From Fagopyrum homotropicum (Eukaryota > Streptophyta > Magnoliopsida > Caryophyllales > Polygonaceae): 64,000 bases of DNA. Under the pieces are notes generated by a model, which saw only the letters and a program-made list of their open reading frames with translations, was not told the DNA's origin and did no database searches. The translations under genes and the position numbers were made by a program. Position 1 is the first letter of the stretch. Each line of letters begins with the position of its first letter. The DNA lies in NCBI GenBank assembly GCA_033239125.1, contig BSWB01000002.1:89524560-89588559 (forward strand), written 5' to 3'. Below are positions 1 to 11,257 of the stretch, piece by piece.

Positions 1-633
1 TTGAACAATTCAGCCCATTCAGATAGTCCATTTTGGCTCTTAAAAAAACGTCCAGCTCACTCCAAGGATATGCTTGAATAAGTCAGCCTATTTTTATGCT
101 GAAAAAGTTGTTTGTTAAGTTGTTAGCTACATTAGAGGAAGCTCTCTAATTACCACCTTCCCACTAATGTTTTAGTTTTCTTTTCTTTATTTTTGTCTAG
201 ATAAAAGAGTCTAGCCTCTTTTAGCTGCTGAATAGGTACGTTAATTTCATTGCTTAGAATTACATTTGTAATCATTCACAAAATCAATCAAAGAACAAGA
301 GAGTTTTTGGTTGGCATTGTTGTTGTTTGCTTGGCTGAGCTTGTTCGTGTCAACCGCCTTCGGATTGGTGCTTCGAGCCTTCACGAGTCCCTCTTTGTGC
401 TAGTCCAGCCGGAGCTAGTGTAAAGTTGTATTGGAGACGGGTCTAGGGCATTCACGAAGTGGGGTTTTGGCTCTTCAGCCTTGGTTCCTTTCGTTGACTC
501 TCTTTGGTTCTTCTCTACACCTTCCTGCGTCCATTCACCATCCACGTTTCATTCCGCATCTGGATTCGCTTCATTCAGCCGGATTCGGGATCATTGTACC
601 TAGATCGACTCATTCATGGATAATACCGTATCA
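1..633 (+). repeat. 5' LTR of element 1 (left part outside window)
   Basis: Nearly identical to 6415-7052 of the 3' LTR. Ends ACCGTATCA just before the primer site. A 6-nt gap at about 210-214, compared with 6624-6633, removes the TATA-like run that the 3' LTR keeps. Confidence 0.92.
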
Positions 634-635
634 GT

Positions 636-647
636 TGGTATCAGAGC
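636..647 (+). other. Primer binding site, initiator tRNA-Met type
   Basis: TGGTATCAGAGC lies two bases past the LTR end. This is the standard plant PBS complementary to the 3' end of tRNA-iMet. Confidence 0.9.
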
Positions 648-1247
648 CAGGTTGGTACAATTGATCACTCCTTTCTTCTTCGTTAACCTATTGCTTATCC
701 AATTGAGGTTTAACTTGTGCTTGAAGTGTTCAAAATCAAAAACTAAGGGTTCTTAGTGCCGGACAACATCTTGAGGAGAGGTAAACACAAAACAAAAACA
801 AGAAGAGCTCAACGCGGCATACACATTTCGGTAACCCTCTCTCCAATCAATTTCGGTTACCTTCTCTCCTACCAATCTTTGACAAAGTCTAAGAGATCTT
901 CAAAAAAAAACAAAAGAACAATACAAACCGGCTGGCCTTCTATTAATCGACATCAAGCACAAGAAAACCCCCTCAAAACGCCATTCTAATCACAAATCAC
1001 CATACCTACACCAACCCAACGGTCAATACTCCAATTATGGGTGTCTTGATTCATCTCCGACACTAACATCAATTTCAGCAGTTCTAGTTCCAAAGGGTTG
1101 CTAAGAAGGTTCGGAAATCGTGATCTTAAGGTGTTGGATCCTTACAACTCGAGCCACCAGCTAGGCAATACCAACGAGAGAGTGAGCGATACACAAGTGA
1201 GATCTTTGCTTTTCTAACCTAACCGGTTATTTGTTTGTTACTTGAGC
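648..1247 (+). other. Untranslated leader of element 1
   Basis: About 600 bp between the primer site and the gag ATG. It contains only short non-conserved frames. The same leader, with small indels, lies at 42269-42885 in element 3. It holds packaging or translation signals by position only; none is identifiable by eye. Confidence 0.7.
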
Positions 1248-3284
1248 ATGTCCAGGTCCCTAAGTCCCAGCAAGTCTAGTAGCGAGACCGTCACGCCTGA
1301 GATGATCAGTCTATTGAAGAAATTGTCCGATTCCGTAGCTAACCTATCCAAACGAGTGGAGTCTATGGAAGCACGAAGACCACCAGCAGGGACGCCACCT
1401 TTGAGAACCAACTACGAGTTTGGCGGTCCTTCACGCGTTACTAGAGAGCCGGATCAAGGTAATTTACAGTCCAACGACCTCCCTAATGCTTCTAACATGC
1501 CACCATTTGTTGATAACTTTCAGCGACGGAATGAAGCTCCTTTTGAGGACCATACTTGGGAAGGTTACAATCGACCATTCCAGCAGCCAAGGCAAGGACG
1601 AGAACGTGATAATCTGCGGCCCTGTCAAGAGCAAGACGGACTCGGCAAAGTCAAAATCAAAATTCCCGTCTTTGAAGGAAAGTATGATCCCGACGTCAAC
1701 GCGGAGTGGGAAACTAAAGTTGAGCAGATCTGGTTGTGTCACAACTTCAGCGAGCCTAGGAAGGTTCAGCTAGCCGCTCTTGATTTCCAAGGCTATGCTT
1801 TGGTATGGTGGGATCACGTAGTCAAAGAAAGAGTTCGAACATTGGATCCTCAAATCACCACATGGGAGCATATGAAGGCACTAATGAGGTCCCGGTTCGT
1901 TCCACCTCACTATACCCGAGAGCTTCGACAACGGCTGGAAAATTTGAGACAAGGCTCAATTAGCGCTGAGGAAGTCTATACGAATATGCAAGTTGCTATG
2001 GTGAAGGCCAACGTTCTAGAGGATGAAGAAAACACTATGGCTAGGTACCTTCGTATTCTGAATTCTAATTTGGCTAATGAAGTTGATATGTATCCATACA
2101 ACACCATGGAGCAATTACTACACTTGGCCATTAAGGTGGAAAGGAAGACTAAGGTGCGAAACCGGGAATACAAGCCACCTCATGGGGCGCCCAACGCTTG
2201 GAAAGCACAAGGGAGCCGGCTGCCTAACCACAGCAAGGATCAAGGAGGCCGGAAGGAAGAGAGAAAGTCGGCACCTATGGGCCAAGAAGGGCAAAGAAGG
2301 TCTTCTACACCTTCCACTACACCACGATCCTTGAATGAGCCTTCGAGTGATCATCGAGGGAGTACTCCTATCTCTAACTCTAGAACTAGGGACATTGTGT
2401 GTTTTAAATGCCAAGGTAGAGGATACATGAGTAGAGAATGTCCTAATAGACGCACTTTGATCATAAATCATCTAGGAGAATATGAGAGTGAGGATGATGT
2501 GGAATTAGATGATGAAAATGCATTAATTGATGACAATGAACAAAATGAGAATGATGATTGCATTGAGTATGAACAAGGTGAATCTTTGATAGCTAGGAGA
2601 ACTTTGCATGTCCAACTAGCACCTTGTGAGGATAACCAACGTGAAAATTTGTTTCATACTAGGTGTAGTATTAAAGGAAAAGTGTGTAATGTGATAATTG
2701 ATGGAGGAAGTTGTTGCAACATAGCTAGCACTGAAATGGTAAACAAATTACAACTTCTTACATTTTATCACCCTAGGCCATATAAACTACATTGGATGAA
2801 TGAGGGTGGAGAACTTAAGGTCAATAAGCAAACTAAGGTCAATATAACATTAGGATCATATGAGAATGTTATTACATGTGATGTTGTGCCTATGAATGCT
2901 TGTCACTTGTTGCTTGGCCGTCCATGGCAATATGATAGGAAAGTTGTTCATGATAGGTTTTCTAATAAATATAGCTTTGAGTATAAAGGTAAAACTTTAA
3001 CACTTAAACCTATAACACCTTTACAAATAGCCGAGTGCTATGAGAACCAGAGGGTAGAGCAAGGAACCCCTCCCAAGCCTAAGATCACACGGCCTAAGAG
3101 TAAGGAGAACAAAACCCATCAAACACTGTTAGTACAACCAACAAGTAGCTATCTTGAGTCTAGGAATGAATATGTCACTAACTATGCTTCTACGGATGTG
3201 CTAATGATGAGTTTGTGTAAATCTCTAGTGAATGTGCCTCATGACTCTACGATTCCACTTCCTAGTTCTATCCAGGGGCTGTAA
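1248..3284 (+). pseudogene. gag: gag-protease region of element 1
   Basis: Start chosen at the ATG giving MSRSLSPSKSSS, matching the start of the element 5 gag. The first 300 residues or so are a Ty3/gypsy capsid region ([12 protein letters not shown], then RLENLRQG and [10 protein letters not shown]). A CCHC zinc knuckle follows ([16 protein letters not shown], about residue 385), then an acidic linker. The retropepsin is at about residues 490-600 with catalytic [10 protein letters not shown] and the flap-side LLGRPWQYDR. The frame ends in a TAA at 3282 where element 3 has a Leu codon, so the normal gag-pol continuation is cut just before RT. The host-level role is particle assembly and polyprotein cleavage; this copy is inferred to be inactive. 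Confidence 0.88.
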
Positions 3285-4676
3285 GACGAGTTTAGGGACG
3301 TTTTTCCTGAGGAGATTCCAGCCGGCTTGCCGCCCATTAGGGGCATTGAACACCAAATAGATTTAATACCCGGAGCCACTCTTCCCAATAGGCCTGCCTA
3401 TAGGATGAACCCTACGGAAGCCCGGGAAATTCAGAACCAAGTTCAAGCCTTGCTAGATAAGGGGTATGTTCGGGAAAGCCTTAGTCCTTGTGCCGTTTCC
3501 GTCCTGCTAGTACCCAAGAAGGATAATACTTGGAGAATGTGTATTGATTATAGAGCAATCAATAACATTACTATCAAGTATAGACACCCGATTCCCCGTT
3601 TAGATGACATGCTTGATGAGTTACATGGAGCTACAATTTTCACTAAGATTGACCTTAGGAGTGGCTACCATCAAATTAGAATGAGGGAAGGGGATGAATG
3701 GAAAACAGCTTTTAAAACCAAATTTGGCCTCTATGAGTGGCTAGTAATGCCTTTTGGCTTAACTAACGCTCCTAGTACCTTCATGAGATTAATGAATCAT
3801 ATTTTGAGACCTTATATTGGTTTATTTGTTGTAGTCTACTTTGATGACATTCTTATCTATAGTAAGACTTTAAAAGAGCATGAAAATCATTTGAGAGATG
3901 TGCTTGCTACATTGCGTATAGAATACTTGTATGCTAATATTCAAAAATGTGATTTCTATACTAACCGAGTGATTTTTCTTGGTTTTGTAGTAAGTGCCAA
4001 TGGTTTGCAAGTGGATGAGGACAAGGTGAAGGCAATCAATGAATGGCCCATTCCTAGGTCGGTTGGCGACGTGCGGAGTTTCCATGGCCTAGCTACATTC
4101 TATAGAAGATTTGTGAGAGATTTTAGTACTATTGCAGCACCACTCACTCCTTTGACCAAAAAGAAGGTTCCTTTTGAGTGGAATGAACCGCAACAAAGAG
4201 CCTTTGAAGAGCTCAAGAGAAGCCTCACCCATGCACCACTACTCGCTCTACCGAACTTCACTAAACCCTTTGAGGTTGAATGCGACGCGTCCGGTATTGG
4301 TATTGGCGGCGGCGTTATGCAAGAAGGTAAGCCTCTAGCTTTCTTTAGTGAAAAATTGAAGGGTGCATGCTTAAACTATTCCACTTATGACAAAGAATTG
4401 TATGCCTTGTTTAGAGTACTCAAAACATGGCAACATTACCTTTGGCCTCAAGAGTTTGTTTTGAAAACCGATCATGATTCACTTAGACACTTTAGGAGCC
4501 AAGATAAGCTAGATAGGCGGCATGGTAGGTGGATGGAGTTCATCGAAACCTTTCCTTACATTATCAAGTATAAGAAAGAAAAGGATAATGTCGTAGCGGA
4601 TGCATTGTCTAGGAGATACACCTTAATCACCACCTTGAATTCTAGGATGTTAGGTTTTACTTACATTAAAGAATAA
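3285..4676 (+). pseudogene. pol: Reverse transcriptase-RNase H of element 1
   Basis: Continues in the gag frame after the TAA at 3282-3284. RT motifs in order: [24 protein letters not shown] motif (here [12 protein letters not shown]), [11 protein letters not shown] and the catalytic [12 protein letters not shown]. The connection then leads to RNase H, with [27 protein letters not shown] and [10 protein letters not shown]. The frame stops at 4674-4676 (TAA where element 3 has TTA) just before the integrase zinc finger. All catalytic residues of RT and RNase H that I can see are kept; only the reading frame is broken upstream and downstream. Confidence 0.88.
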
Positions 4677-4677
4677 T

Positions 4678-5971
4678 ATGTGGATGATGCTGAATTTGGG
4701 AAGATATTTCATAGATGCACTACTCAAGGCCCTTATGATATGTATTTTGTGTTTGAAGATTTCTTGTTTAAAGTGGATAAGATTTGCATACCTAGATGTT
4801 CCCTTAGGATCTTATTGGTGGAAGAAGCCCATAAAGGAGGTTTATTGGGGCATTTTGGGAGGGACAAAACTTATCACATGTTGCAAACTCACTTTTATTG
4901 GCCTCATATGTTAAGGGATGTAGAACACATGCTGAAAAGGTGCATTGAATGTCTTAAGGCAAAGCTAGGGTACAACCCCACGGGCTGTATACACCCTTAC
5001 CAACGCCTAATGGCCCTTGGGAAGATATAAGTATGGATTTCATTGTTGGACTACCTAGGACTAAGAAAGGAAGAGATTCCATTTTTGTGGTAGTAGATAG
5101 ATTCTCTAAAATGGCACATTTTATTCAATATCATAAAACTGATGATGCATATAATGTTACTAATCTTTTCTTTAAGGAAATAGTGAGATTGCATGGAATC
5201 CCTAAAACTATTGTTAGTGATAGGGATGTCAAGTTTTTGAGTTTCTTTTGGAAAACGCTTTGGGGAAAAATGGGCACTAGATTACTATTCTCGACCTCTA
5301 GTCATCCCCAAACAGATGGGCAAACGGAAGTCACCAATAGGACCCTAACGACCCCCCTTAGAACCATGTTGAAAGATAACTTAAAAGAATGGGAAGACAT
5401 GTTACCACATATTGAGTTTGCTTATAATCTCACCATGCATTCTTCCACTTCGTTATCACCTTTCAAATGTGTTTATAGATTTAACCCTTTAACTCCTTTG
5501 GACTTATTACCGATTCCTCGAAAGGATCGAGTAGCTTTTGATGCTTTGGAACAGGCGGACTACATTAAGGAACTTCATGCTAAGACCAAGGCTGCACTTG
5601 ATAAGAAGGGCGTTGAAACTGCAGCTCGGAATAACAAAGGACGTCGGAAGATGGTTTTCCAGCCCGGCGACTTAGTTTGGCTACATCTAAGGAAAGAGCG
5701 GTTTCCGAAAAAACGCCATTCCAAGCTAGCACCACGGGGTGATGGACCATTCAAAGTCTTACACCGGATTAACGACAATGCATATGTGTTGGACTTACCG
5801 GAAGAGTATGGAGTTAGCACCACTTTTAACGTAGGAGATTTGAGCCCCTATGAAGGAGATTCGGAACAAGATGAAAATTCGGGGTCGAATTCTTTCCAAG
5901 AAGGAGTGGATGATGTAGGACCATCACATGGAAGATATCAAGGTCCCATTACTAGAGCAAGAGCTAAGTAG
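4678..5971 (+). pseudogene. pol: Integrase of element 1, frameshifted
   Basis: The N-terminal HHCC zinc-binding part ([19 protein letters not shown], then CIECLKAK) is in one frame to about 4970. After a frameshift the DDE core begins at 5033: [43 protein letters not shown]-like C-terminal module (LAPRGDGPFKVL, NAYVLDLP) follows. The frame then crosses the LTR boundary at 5911 and ends GPITRARAK at 5971, so its last 20 or so residues are LTR-encoded. No chromodomain is recognisable; CRM elements carry a short CR-type tail instead. Confidence 0.87.
5898..5910 (+). other. Polypurine tract of element 1
   Basis: AAGAAGGAGTGGA immediately precedes the LTR start TGATG. The position and purine content fit the plus-strand primer. 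It lies inside the integrase reading frame. Confidence 0.75.
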
Positions 5972-6144
5972 ATCCAAGAAGTTACGTCAAGGGAAGTGTT
6001 ATTGCTTGACACAATGCGTGAACCATTTAATTTCCATACATCATGTGTTAATCTTTTGGTGAATGTAGGAGCAAGCGAACCAAGCGAGGAGACCATGCCG
6101 ACGTGCTCACTTCCCATGCAGCTCGAGGAGACCATGCAGACGTT

Positions 6145-6350
6145 GCTCACGTCCAATGCAGCCAAAGAGGGGAGGTTGTTGCTCACGTCCAATGCAGCCC
6201 AAGAGGGGAGGCAGCTGCTCACGTCCAAGGCAGCCCAAGGGAGGTTGTTGCTCACGTCCAATGCAGCCCAAGAGGGGAGGCAGCTGCTCACGTCCAAGGC
6301 AGCCCAAGAGGATAGCAAGCTGCTCACGTTCAAGGAGGCCCAAGAGAGTA
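6145..6350 (+). repeat. 36-bp minisatellite in the element 1 LTR
   Basis: Six units each beginning GCTCACGT at 6145, 6181, 6217, 6250, 6286 and 6322; period 36, one unit 33. All unit lengths are multiples of three, so the array is open in several frames on both strands. No protein function is claimed. Confidence 0.9.
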
Positions 6351-6623
6351 ACCAGCTCCCTCATTTGGATCATCATTTGGGCTCTTAAAACCATCCAAAT
6401 CACTCATGGATCTGTTGAACAATTCAGCCGAGTCGGATAGTCCATTTTGGCTCTTAAAAAACGTCCAGCTAACTCCAAGGATATGCTTGAATAAGTCAGC
6501 CTATTTTTATGCTGAAATAGTTGTTTGTTAAGTTGTTAGCTACATTAGAGGAAGCTCTCTTATTACCACCTTCCCACTAATGTTTTAGTTTTCTTTTCTT
6601 TATTTTTGTCTAGATAAAAGAGT

Positions 6624-6633
6624 CTATATATAG
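6624..6633 (+). promoter_or_regulatory. TATA box of the element 1 3' LTR
   Basis: CTATATATAG, in the same place as TATA-like runs in the other LTRs of the subfamily (19665, 41825, 47800 regions). It is missing from the 5' LTR. Confidence 0.65.
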
Positions 6634-7080
6634 CCTCTTTTAGCTGCTGAATAGGTACGTTAATTTCATTGCTTAGAATTACATTTGTAATCATTCACAA
6701 AATCAATCAAAGAACAAGAGAGTTTTTGGTTGGCATTGTTGTTGTTTGCTTGGCTGAGCTTGTTCGTGTCAACCGCCTTCGGATTGGTGCTTCGAGCCTT
6801 CACGAGTCCCTCTTTGTGCTAGTCCAGCCGGAGCTAGTGTAAAGTTGTATTGGAGACGGGTCTAGGGCATTCACGAAGTGGGGTTTTGGCTCTTCAGCCT
6901 TGGTTCCTTTCGTTGACTCTCTTTGGTTCTTCTCTACACCTTCCTGTGTCCATTCACAATCCACGTTTCATTCCGCATCTGGATTCGCTTCATTCAGCCG
7001 GATTTGGGATCATTGTACCTAGATCGACTCATTCACGGATAATACCGTATCAAAAGGGAGGAGTCAAGGCGTAAGGAGCT

Positions 7081-8146
7081 CATTTGGGACCTCAAATGCA
7101 TGGAAATAACAAGGAGGGCACCGACACGGAGGATACAACCGCGAAGCCCCCAAAACAGCCCCCGAGCAAACTCCCACACGCCCAACCTACCCTAAGACGC
7201 CTACTGCAGCCCCTAAACCACCTCAAGGGAGTACTTATAACTCTTCTTCTTCTAGGGCTAGAGATGTTGTGTGTTTTAAGTGTCAAGGTAGAGGACACGT
7301 GATGAAAGATTGTCCGAATAGGACAACTTTGCTAATAAATCATTTAGGCCAATATGAGTCAGAATCTGAGCATGAACTTGAATCTAATGAAACTGAGCCT
7401 AGTGATGATGTTGATTCGGATGATGGAATAGTATATGAACAAGGGGATTGTTTGCTTGCTCAACGTGTGTTGTATGATCACCCTAGTTCATTCCTAGCTA
7501 ATAACTATGTGCTATGTGATTTGGATGTTCCAAACGAGGGTCTATTGCTTGTGTTGAATCTGATTTTGAGCATGATGAGTCTCTTGAATGTGTAGAACCT
7601 GATTTTGAGCATGATGAGTCTCTTGAACGTGTTGAATCTGATTTTGAGCATGATGAGCCTGTTTTGGATGTTTGCTTGTCACATGATAATGCTTTGATAG
7701 CTAGGAGAGCCCTTAGTATACAACCTGCCCCTTGTGAGGATAACCAAAGGGAAAACTTGTTTCACACTAGATGTTTGGTTAAAGGGAAGGTTTATAATGT
7801 TATAATTGATGGGGGTAGTTGTTGTAACATAGCTAGCACCGAATTGGTTAATAAGCTACAAATAACAACTTTCTATCACCCTAGACCTTATAAGCTTCAT
7901 TGGATGAATGAATGTGGAGAATTGAAGGTAAATAAGGAAGTTAAGGTCACATTCACTTTAGGCCATTATGAGGATACTGTATTGTGTGATGTCGTGCCTA
8001 TGCAATCCTGTCATATCTTTATAGGTCGTCCTTGGCAATTTGATAGGAGAGTCTTACATGATGGTTACACTAATAGGTATACTTTCACTTTTAACGGAAA
8101 ACCTGTAACCTTAAAGCCCATGACTCCCTTACAAATAAATAGCTGA
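7081..8146 (+). pseudogene. gag: gag tail and protease of element 2
   Basis: Opens with a Pro/Lys-rich gag tail, then a CCHC knuckle ([16 protein letters not shown] near 7270) and an acidic linker. A 39-bp triplication (7553-7660) shifts the frame. The retropepsin follows in another frame: [15 protein letters not shown] near 7797, then IFIGRPWQFDRR near 8020. The upstream half of gag (capsid) is absent, probably because element 1 inserted here and the rest lies left of the window. Confidence 0.82.
7553..7660 (+). repeat. 39-bp tandem triplication in the gag-protease linker
   Basis: Three near-identical 39-bp units containing GATTTTGAGCATGATGAG. In frame they encode repeated acidic segments such as ESDFEHDES. 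Element 4 has only one related copy (SLEHDNS), so the expansion is specific to element 2. Confidence 0.85.
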
Positions 8147-8274
8147 GGCATTTAAGAAGAAAAAGGCAAGTGAACAAGAGGTAGACCAAGCTAAGAAGGG
8201 GAGTAAGCCAAATAATTCCAAAACCGAGGCTATAGAGCCTTCTAATACCCTTTTTAGCTTCAACTAACACACAA

Positions 8275-9722
8275 ATGCTCTCTACTTTGCTTGTAGCCAA
8301 ATCTGAGTTTCAAAGTGCTTATCTTCCTCTAGAAATCACTTTGATGACCTTATGTAAGAAGTTAGCCCTAGTGAGTGATGAAACTAAGGCAAATCTTCCA
8401 CCTAACATTGTAGCCATACTTGAGGAGTTTAAGGATGTGTTTCCTAATGAGATACCCCATGGCCTACCACCCTTGAGAGGCATAGAGCATCAAATAGATC
8501 TCATTTTGGGAGCAACCTTACCGAATAGGCCAGCCATAGAATGAACCCTAATGAGAGCCAAGAGGTTACCAAGTGCAAGAGCTCTTAAATAAGGGTTATG
8601 TGAGGGAAAGCCTTAGTCCATGTGCCGTCCCCGTGCTTTTAGTGCCTAAAAAAGATAATACTTGGAGGATGTGTGTTGATTGTAGGGCCATCAATAACAT
8701 AACCATTAAGTATCGCCACCCTATCCGACGCCTTGATGGTATGTTAGATGAGCTTCATGGTTCCACTATATTTAGTAAAATTGATCTTAGGAATGGATAC
8801 CATCAGATTAGGATAAAGGAAGGGGATGAGTGGAATACTGCTTTTAAAACCAAGTTTGGTTTATATGAGTGGCTTGTTATGCCATTTGGACTTACTAATG
8901 CTCCTTCTACTTTCATGAGATTAATGAACCATGTTTTGAAAAAGTTTATAGGTAAATTTGTTGTTGTTTAATTTGATGACATTCTCATTTACATCAAATC
9001 ACTAGAGGAGCATGAAAGACATCTAAGGGAAGTTGTTTCTACTCTTAGAGATGAACACTTGTATACCAATCTTAAGAAATGTGACTTTTGCACTAATGAA
9101 GTTATTTTTCTTGGGTTTGTAGTGAGCATAGACGGTTTACAAGTGGATGAAGAGAAGGTCAAGGCCATTCGAGATTGGCCTATTCCGAGCTCTATTGGCA
9201 ATGTTAGGAGTTTTCATGGTCTTGCTAGCTTCTATAGGTTTTGTGCGTGATTTTAGCAACATTGCAGCCCCATTGACGGAAATATGCAAGAAGAACACAC
9301 CATTTGTGTGGGGTAGTGCGCAGGACCATGCATTCAACAAGCTTAAGGAGGTTCTCACTCATGCACCTTTGCTTGCTCTTCCAGATTTCAACAAGCCATT
9401 TGAAGTGAAGTGTGATGCATCTGGAATTAGAATTGGAGGTGTTCTTATGCAAGAAGGTATACCTATTGCTTTCTTTAGTGAGAAACTCAAAGGAGCATGT
9501 CTTAACTATTCTACTTATGATAAGGAGTTATATGCTTTGTTTAGAGTACTTAAGACATGGCAACACTACTTGTGTCCTAGAGAGTTTATCTTGCATTCTG
9601 GTCATGAATCTTTAAAAGAATTTAGGAGTCAAGATAAAATAGATAGGCGACATGGTAGTTGGATGGAGTTCATTGAGACTTTTCCTTATGTTATCAAGTA
9701 TAAAAAGGGAAGGACAATGTAG
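8275..9722 (+). pseudogene. pol: Reverse transcriptase-RNase H of element 2
   Basis: Pieces in three frames: [12 protein letters not shown] (8275-8544), the RT palm (8573-8971, with [11 protein letters not shown] and [11 protein letters not shown]), thumb/connection (9059-9250), and RNase H (9147-9722, with [11 protein letters not shown] and YDKELYAL). The Tyr codon of the YFDD active site is a TAA at 8969-8971, so the stop falls inside the catalytic motif itself. RNase H ends in a frameshift within the ADALSRR region. Confidence 0.85.
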
Positions 9723-11257
9723 TTGCTGATGCATTATCTAGGAGACACTCTTTGTTGACCACCCTTGATTCTAAAGTTCTAGGTTTCGTGTATATTAAGG
9801 AATTATATGTTGATGATGCTAATTTTGGTGAAACCTACAAGATATGTGTGGATAAGGGTGCTTTAGATAAGTTCTACTTGTTTGATGGTTTCTTGTTTAA
9901 GGCTGATAAGGTTTGTATCCCTACGTGTTCTCTTCGGATGTTATTAGTTGATGAAGCCCATAAAGGAGGATTAATGGGGCATTTTGGGAGAGATAAGACT
10001 TATGCTATGCTTACTTCACACTTCTTTTGGCCTCTTATGCTTAGGGATGTAGAACATGCTGTTAAGAGATGTTTAGAATGCCTTAGAGTCAAATCTAAAG
10101 TAAAACCCCATGGTTTGTACACGCCTTTGCCAATCCATACAGCCCCTTGGGAGGATATTATTATGGATTTTATTGTGGGATTGCCTAGGACTAAGAGGGG
10201 CAAAGACTCGATATTTGGGGTTGTAAATCGATTCTCTAAGATGGCTCACTTTATAGCTTGCCATACGACTGATGATGCCACCAATGTAGCCTACTTTTTC
10301 TTTAGGGAAGTAGTTAGGTTGCATGGAGTTCCGAGGACTATAGTTAGTGATAGGGATGTTAAATTTCTAAGTTACTTTTGGAAAACTCTTTGGGGAAAGC
10401 TAGGAACTAAGCTATTGTTTTCTACTTCTAGTCACCCTCAAACTGATGGCCAAACTGAGGTAACTAATAGGAAACTAACTACTTTGTTAAGGGCTGTTAT
10501 TAAGAAGAGTCTTAAGGAATGGGAATATGCCTTACCTCATGTTGAATTTGCTTATAATAGGGTTGTGCATTCTTCAACTTCCATTTCTCCTTTTGAGTGT
10601 GTGTATGGGTTTAATCCACTAACACCGTTTGATCTTAAACCGTTGCCTAAGAAGGAGCGAGTAAATTTCAGTGCTAAAACGTAGGTTGAACACATTCGGG
10701 AGTTGCATGAGAGGACACGCCAGAAGCTTGAGGAGAAGGATGAGTACAGTGTTGCGAAAGCTAACCACGGACGCAAGAAGATCACATTCGAGCCTAGTGA
10801 TATCGTGTGGTTGCACTTAAGGAAGGAGAGGTTTCAACAGTTGAGGAAATCAAAGCTCTCTCCAAGAGGAAATGGACCTTTCAAGGTCTTACACAAGGCG
10901 GGGGATAATGCTTATGTTTTGGAGTTGCCGGATGGTTACGCATGTGATCCTACATTCAATGTGCGTGACTTGAGTCCATTCCCACTGTCGAGCTATGATC
11001 ATGGTGATTCGGGGTCGAATCCTTTTCAAGAAGGGGAGAATGATGAAGGATCATCCAAGCTAAGTCAAGGTCCCTTTACAAGGATTCAAGCTAAACTACA
11101 AGCTGAGATGGATGCATTGCTTCTAACCATGAACCATGAACCACCTAACTCACCTTCCATGAGCCAACGAGCCTTGATGATGATCATGGTCCACCAAGGA
11201 ACAAGCTGCACACGCCTAAGGGTTCTACATAAGGCTGAAATGTTACAAATTGGCTGA
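9723..11257 (+). pseudogene. pol: Integrase of element 2
   Basis: The zinc-binding part ([26 protein letters not shown]) and the DDE core ([35 protein letters not shown]) are open from 9752 to 10684. A nonsense codon (TAG, 10682-10684) follows. The C-terminal module is open again from 10703 (LSPRGNGPFKVL, NAYVLELP) and reads across the LTR start at 11041 to a tail with GPFTRIQAK, ending at 11257. Confidence 0.85.
11027..11040 (+). other. Polypurine tract of element 2
   Basis: CAAGAAGGGGAGAA directly before the LTR start TGATGAAGG; a stronger purine run than in element 1. Confidence 0.8.

Larger units (their letters stand above)
1..7052 (+). mobile_element. CRM-like Ty3/gypsy retrotransposon, element 1
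   Basis: Near-complete chromoviral LTR retrotransposon: partial 5' LTR (1-633), initiator-Met primer site, leader, gag, protease, RT, RNase H, integrase, purine tract and 3' LTR (5911-7052). The domain order gag-PR-RT-RH-IN defines Ty3/gypsy. Protease motif [16 protein letters not shown] start TGATGTAGG and the pol frame reading into the LTR point to the CRM lineage. Pol is broken by two nonsense codons and a frameshift, so it cannot be autonomous. The sequence following the 3' LTR is the interior of element 2, so element 1 probably inserted into that older copy; its left target site lies outside the window. Closest relative here is element 3 (40977-48229). Confidence 0.9.
5911..7052 (+). repeat. 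3' LTR of element 1
   Basis: Starts TGATGTAGGACC after the purine tract and ends ACCGTATCA; 1142 bp. Encodes the end of pol, then a 36-bp tandem array (6145-6350), a TATA box (6624-6633) and a U5 shared with all LTRs of this subfamily in the window. Confidence 0.88.

Noticed and set aside
6103..6440. Several overlapping long frames on both strands across the LTR minisatellite
   Set aside because: They come from a repeat whose unit is a multiple of three; no start context, domain or conservation between copies.
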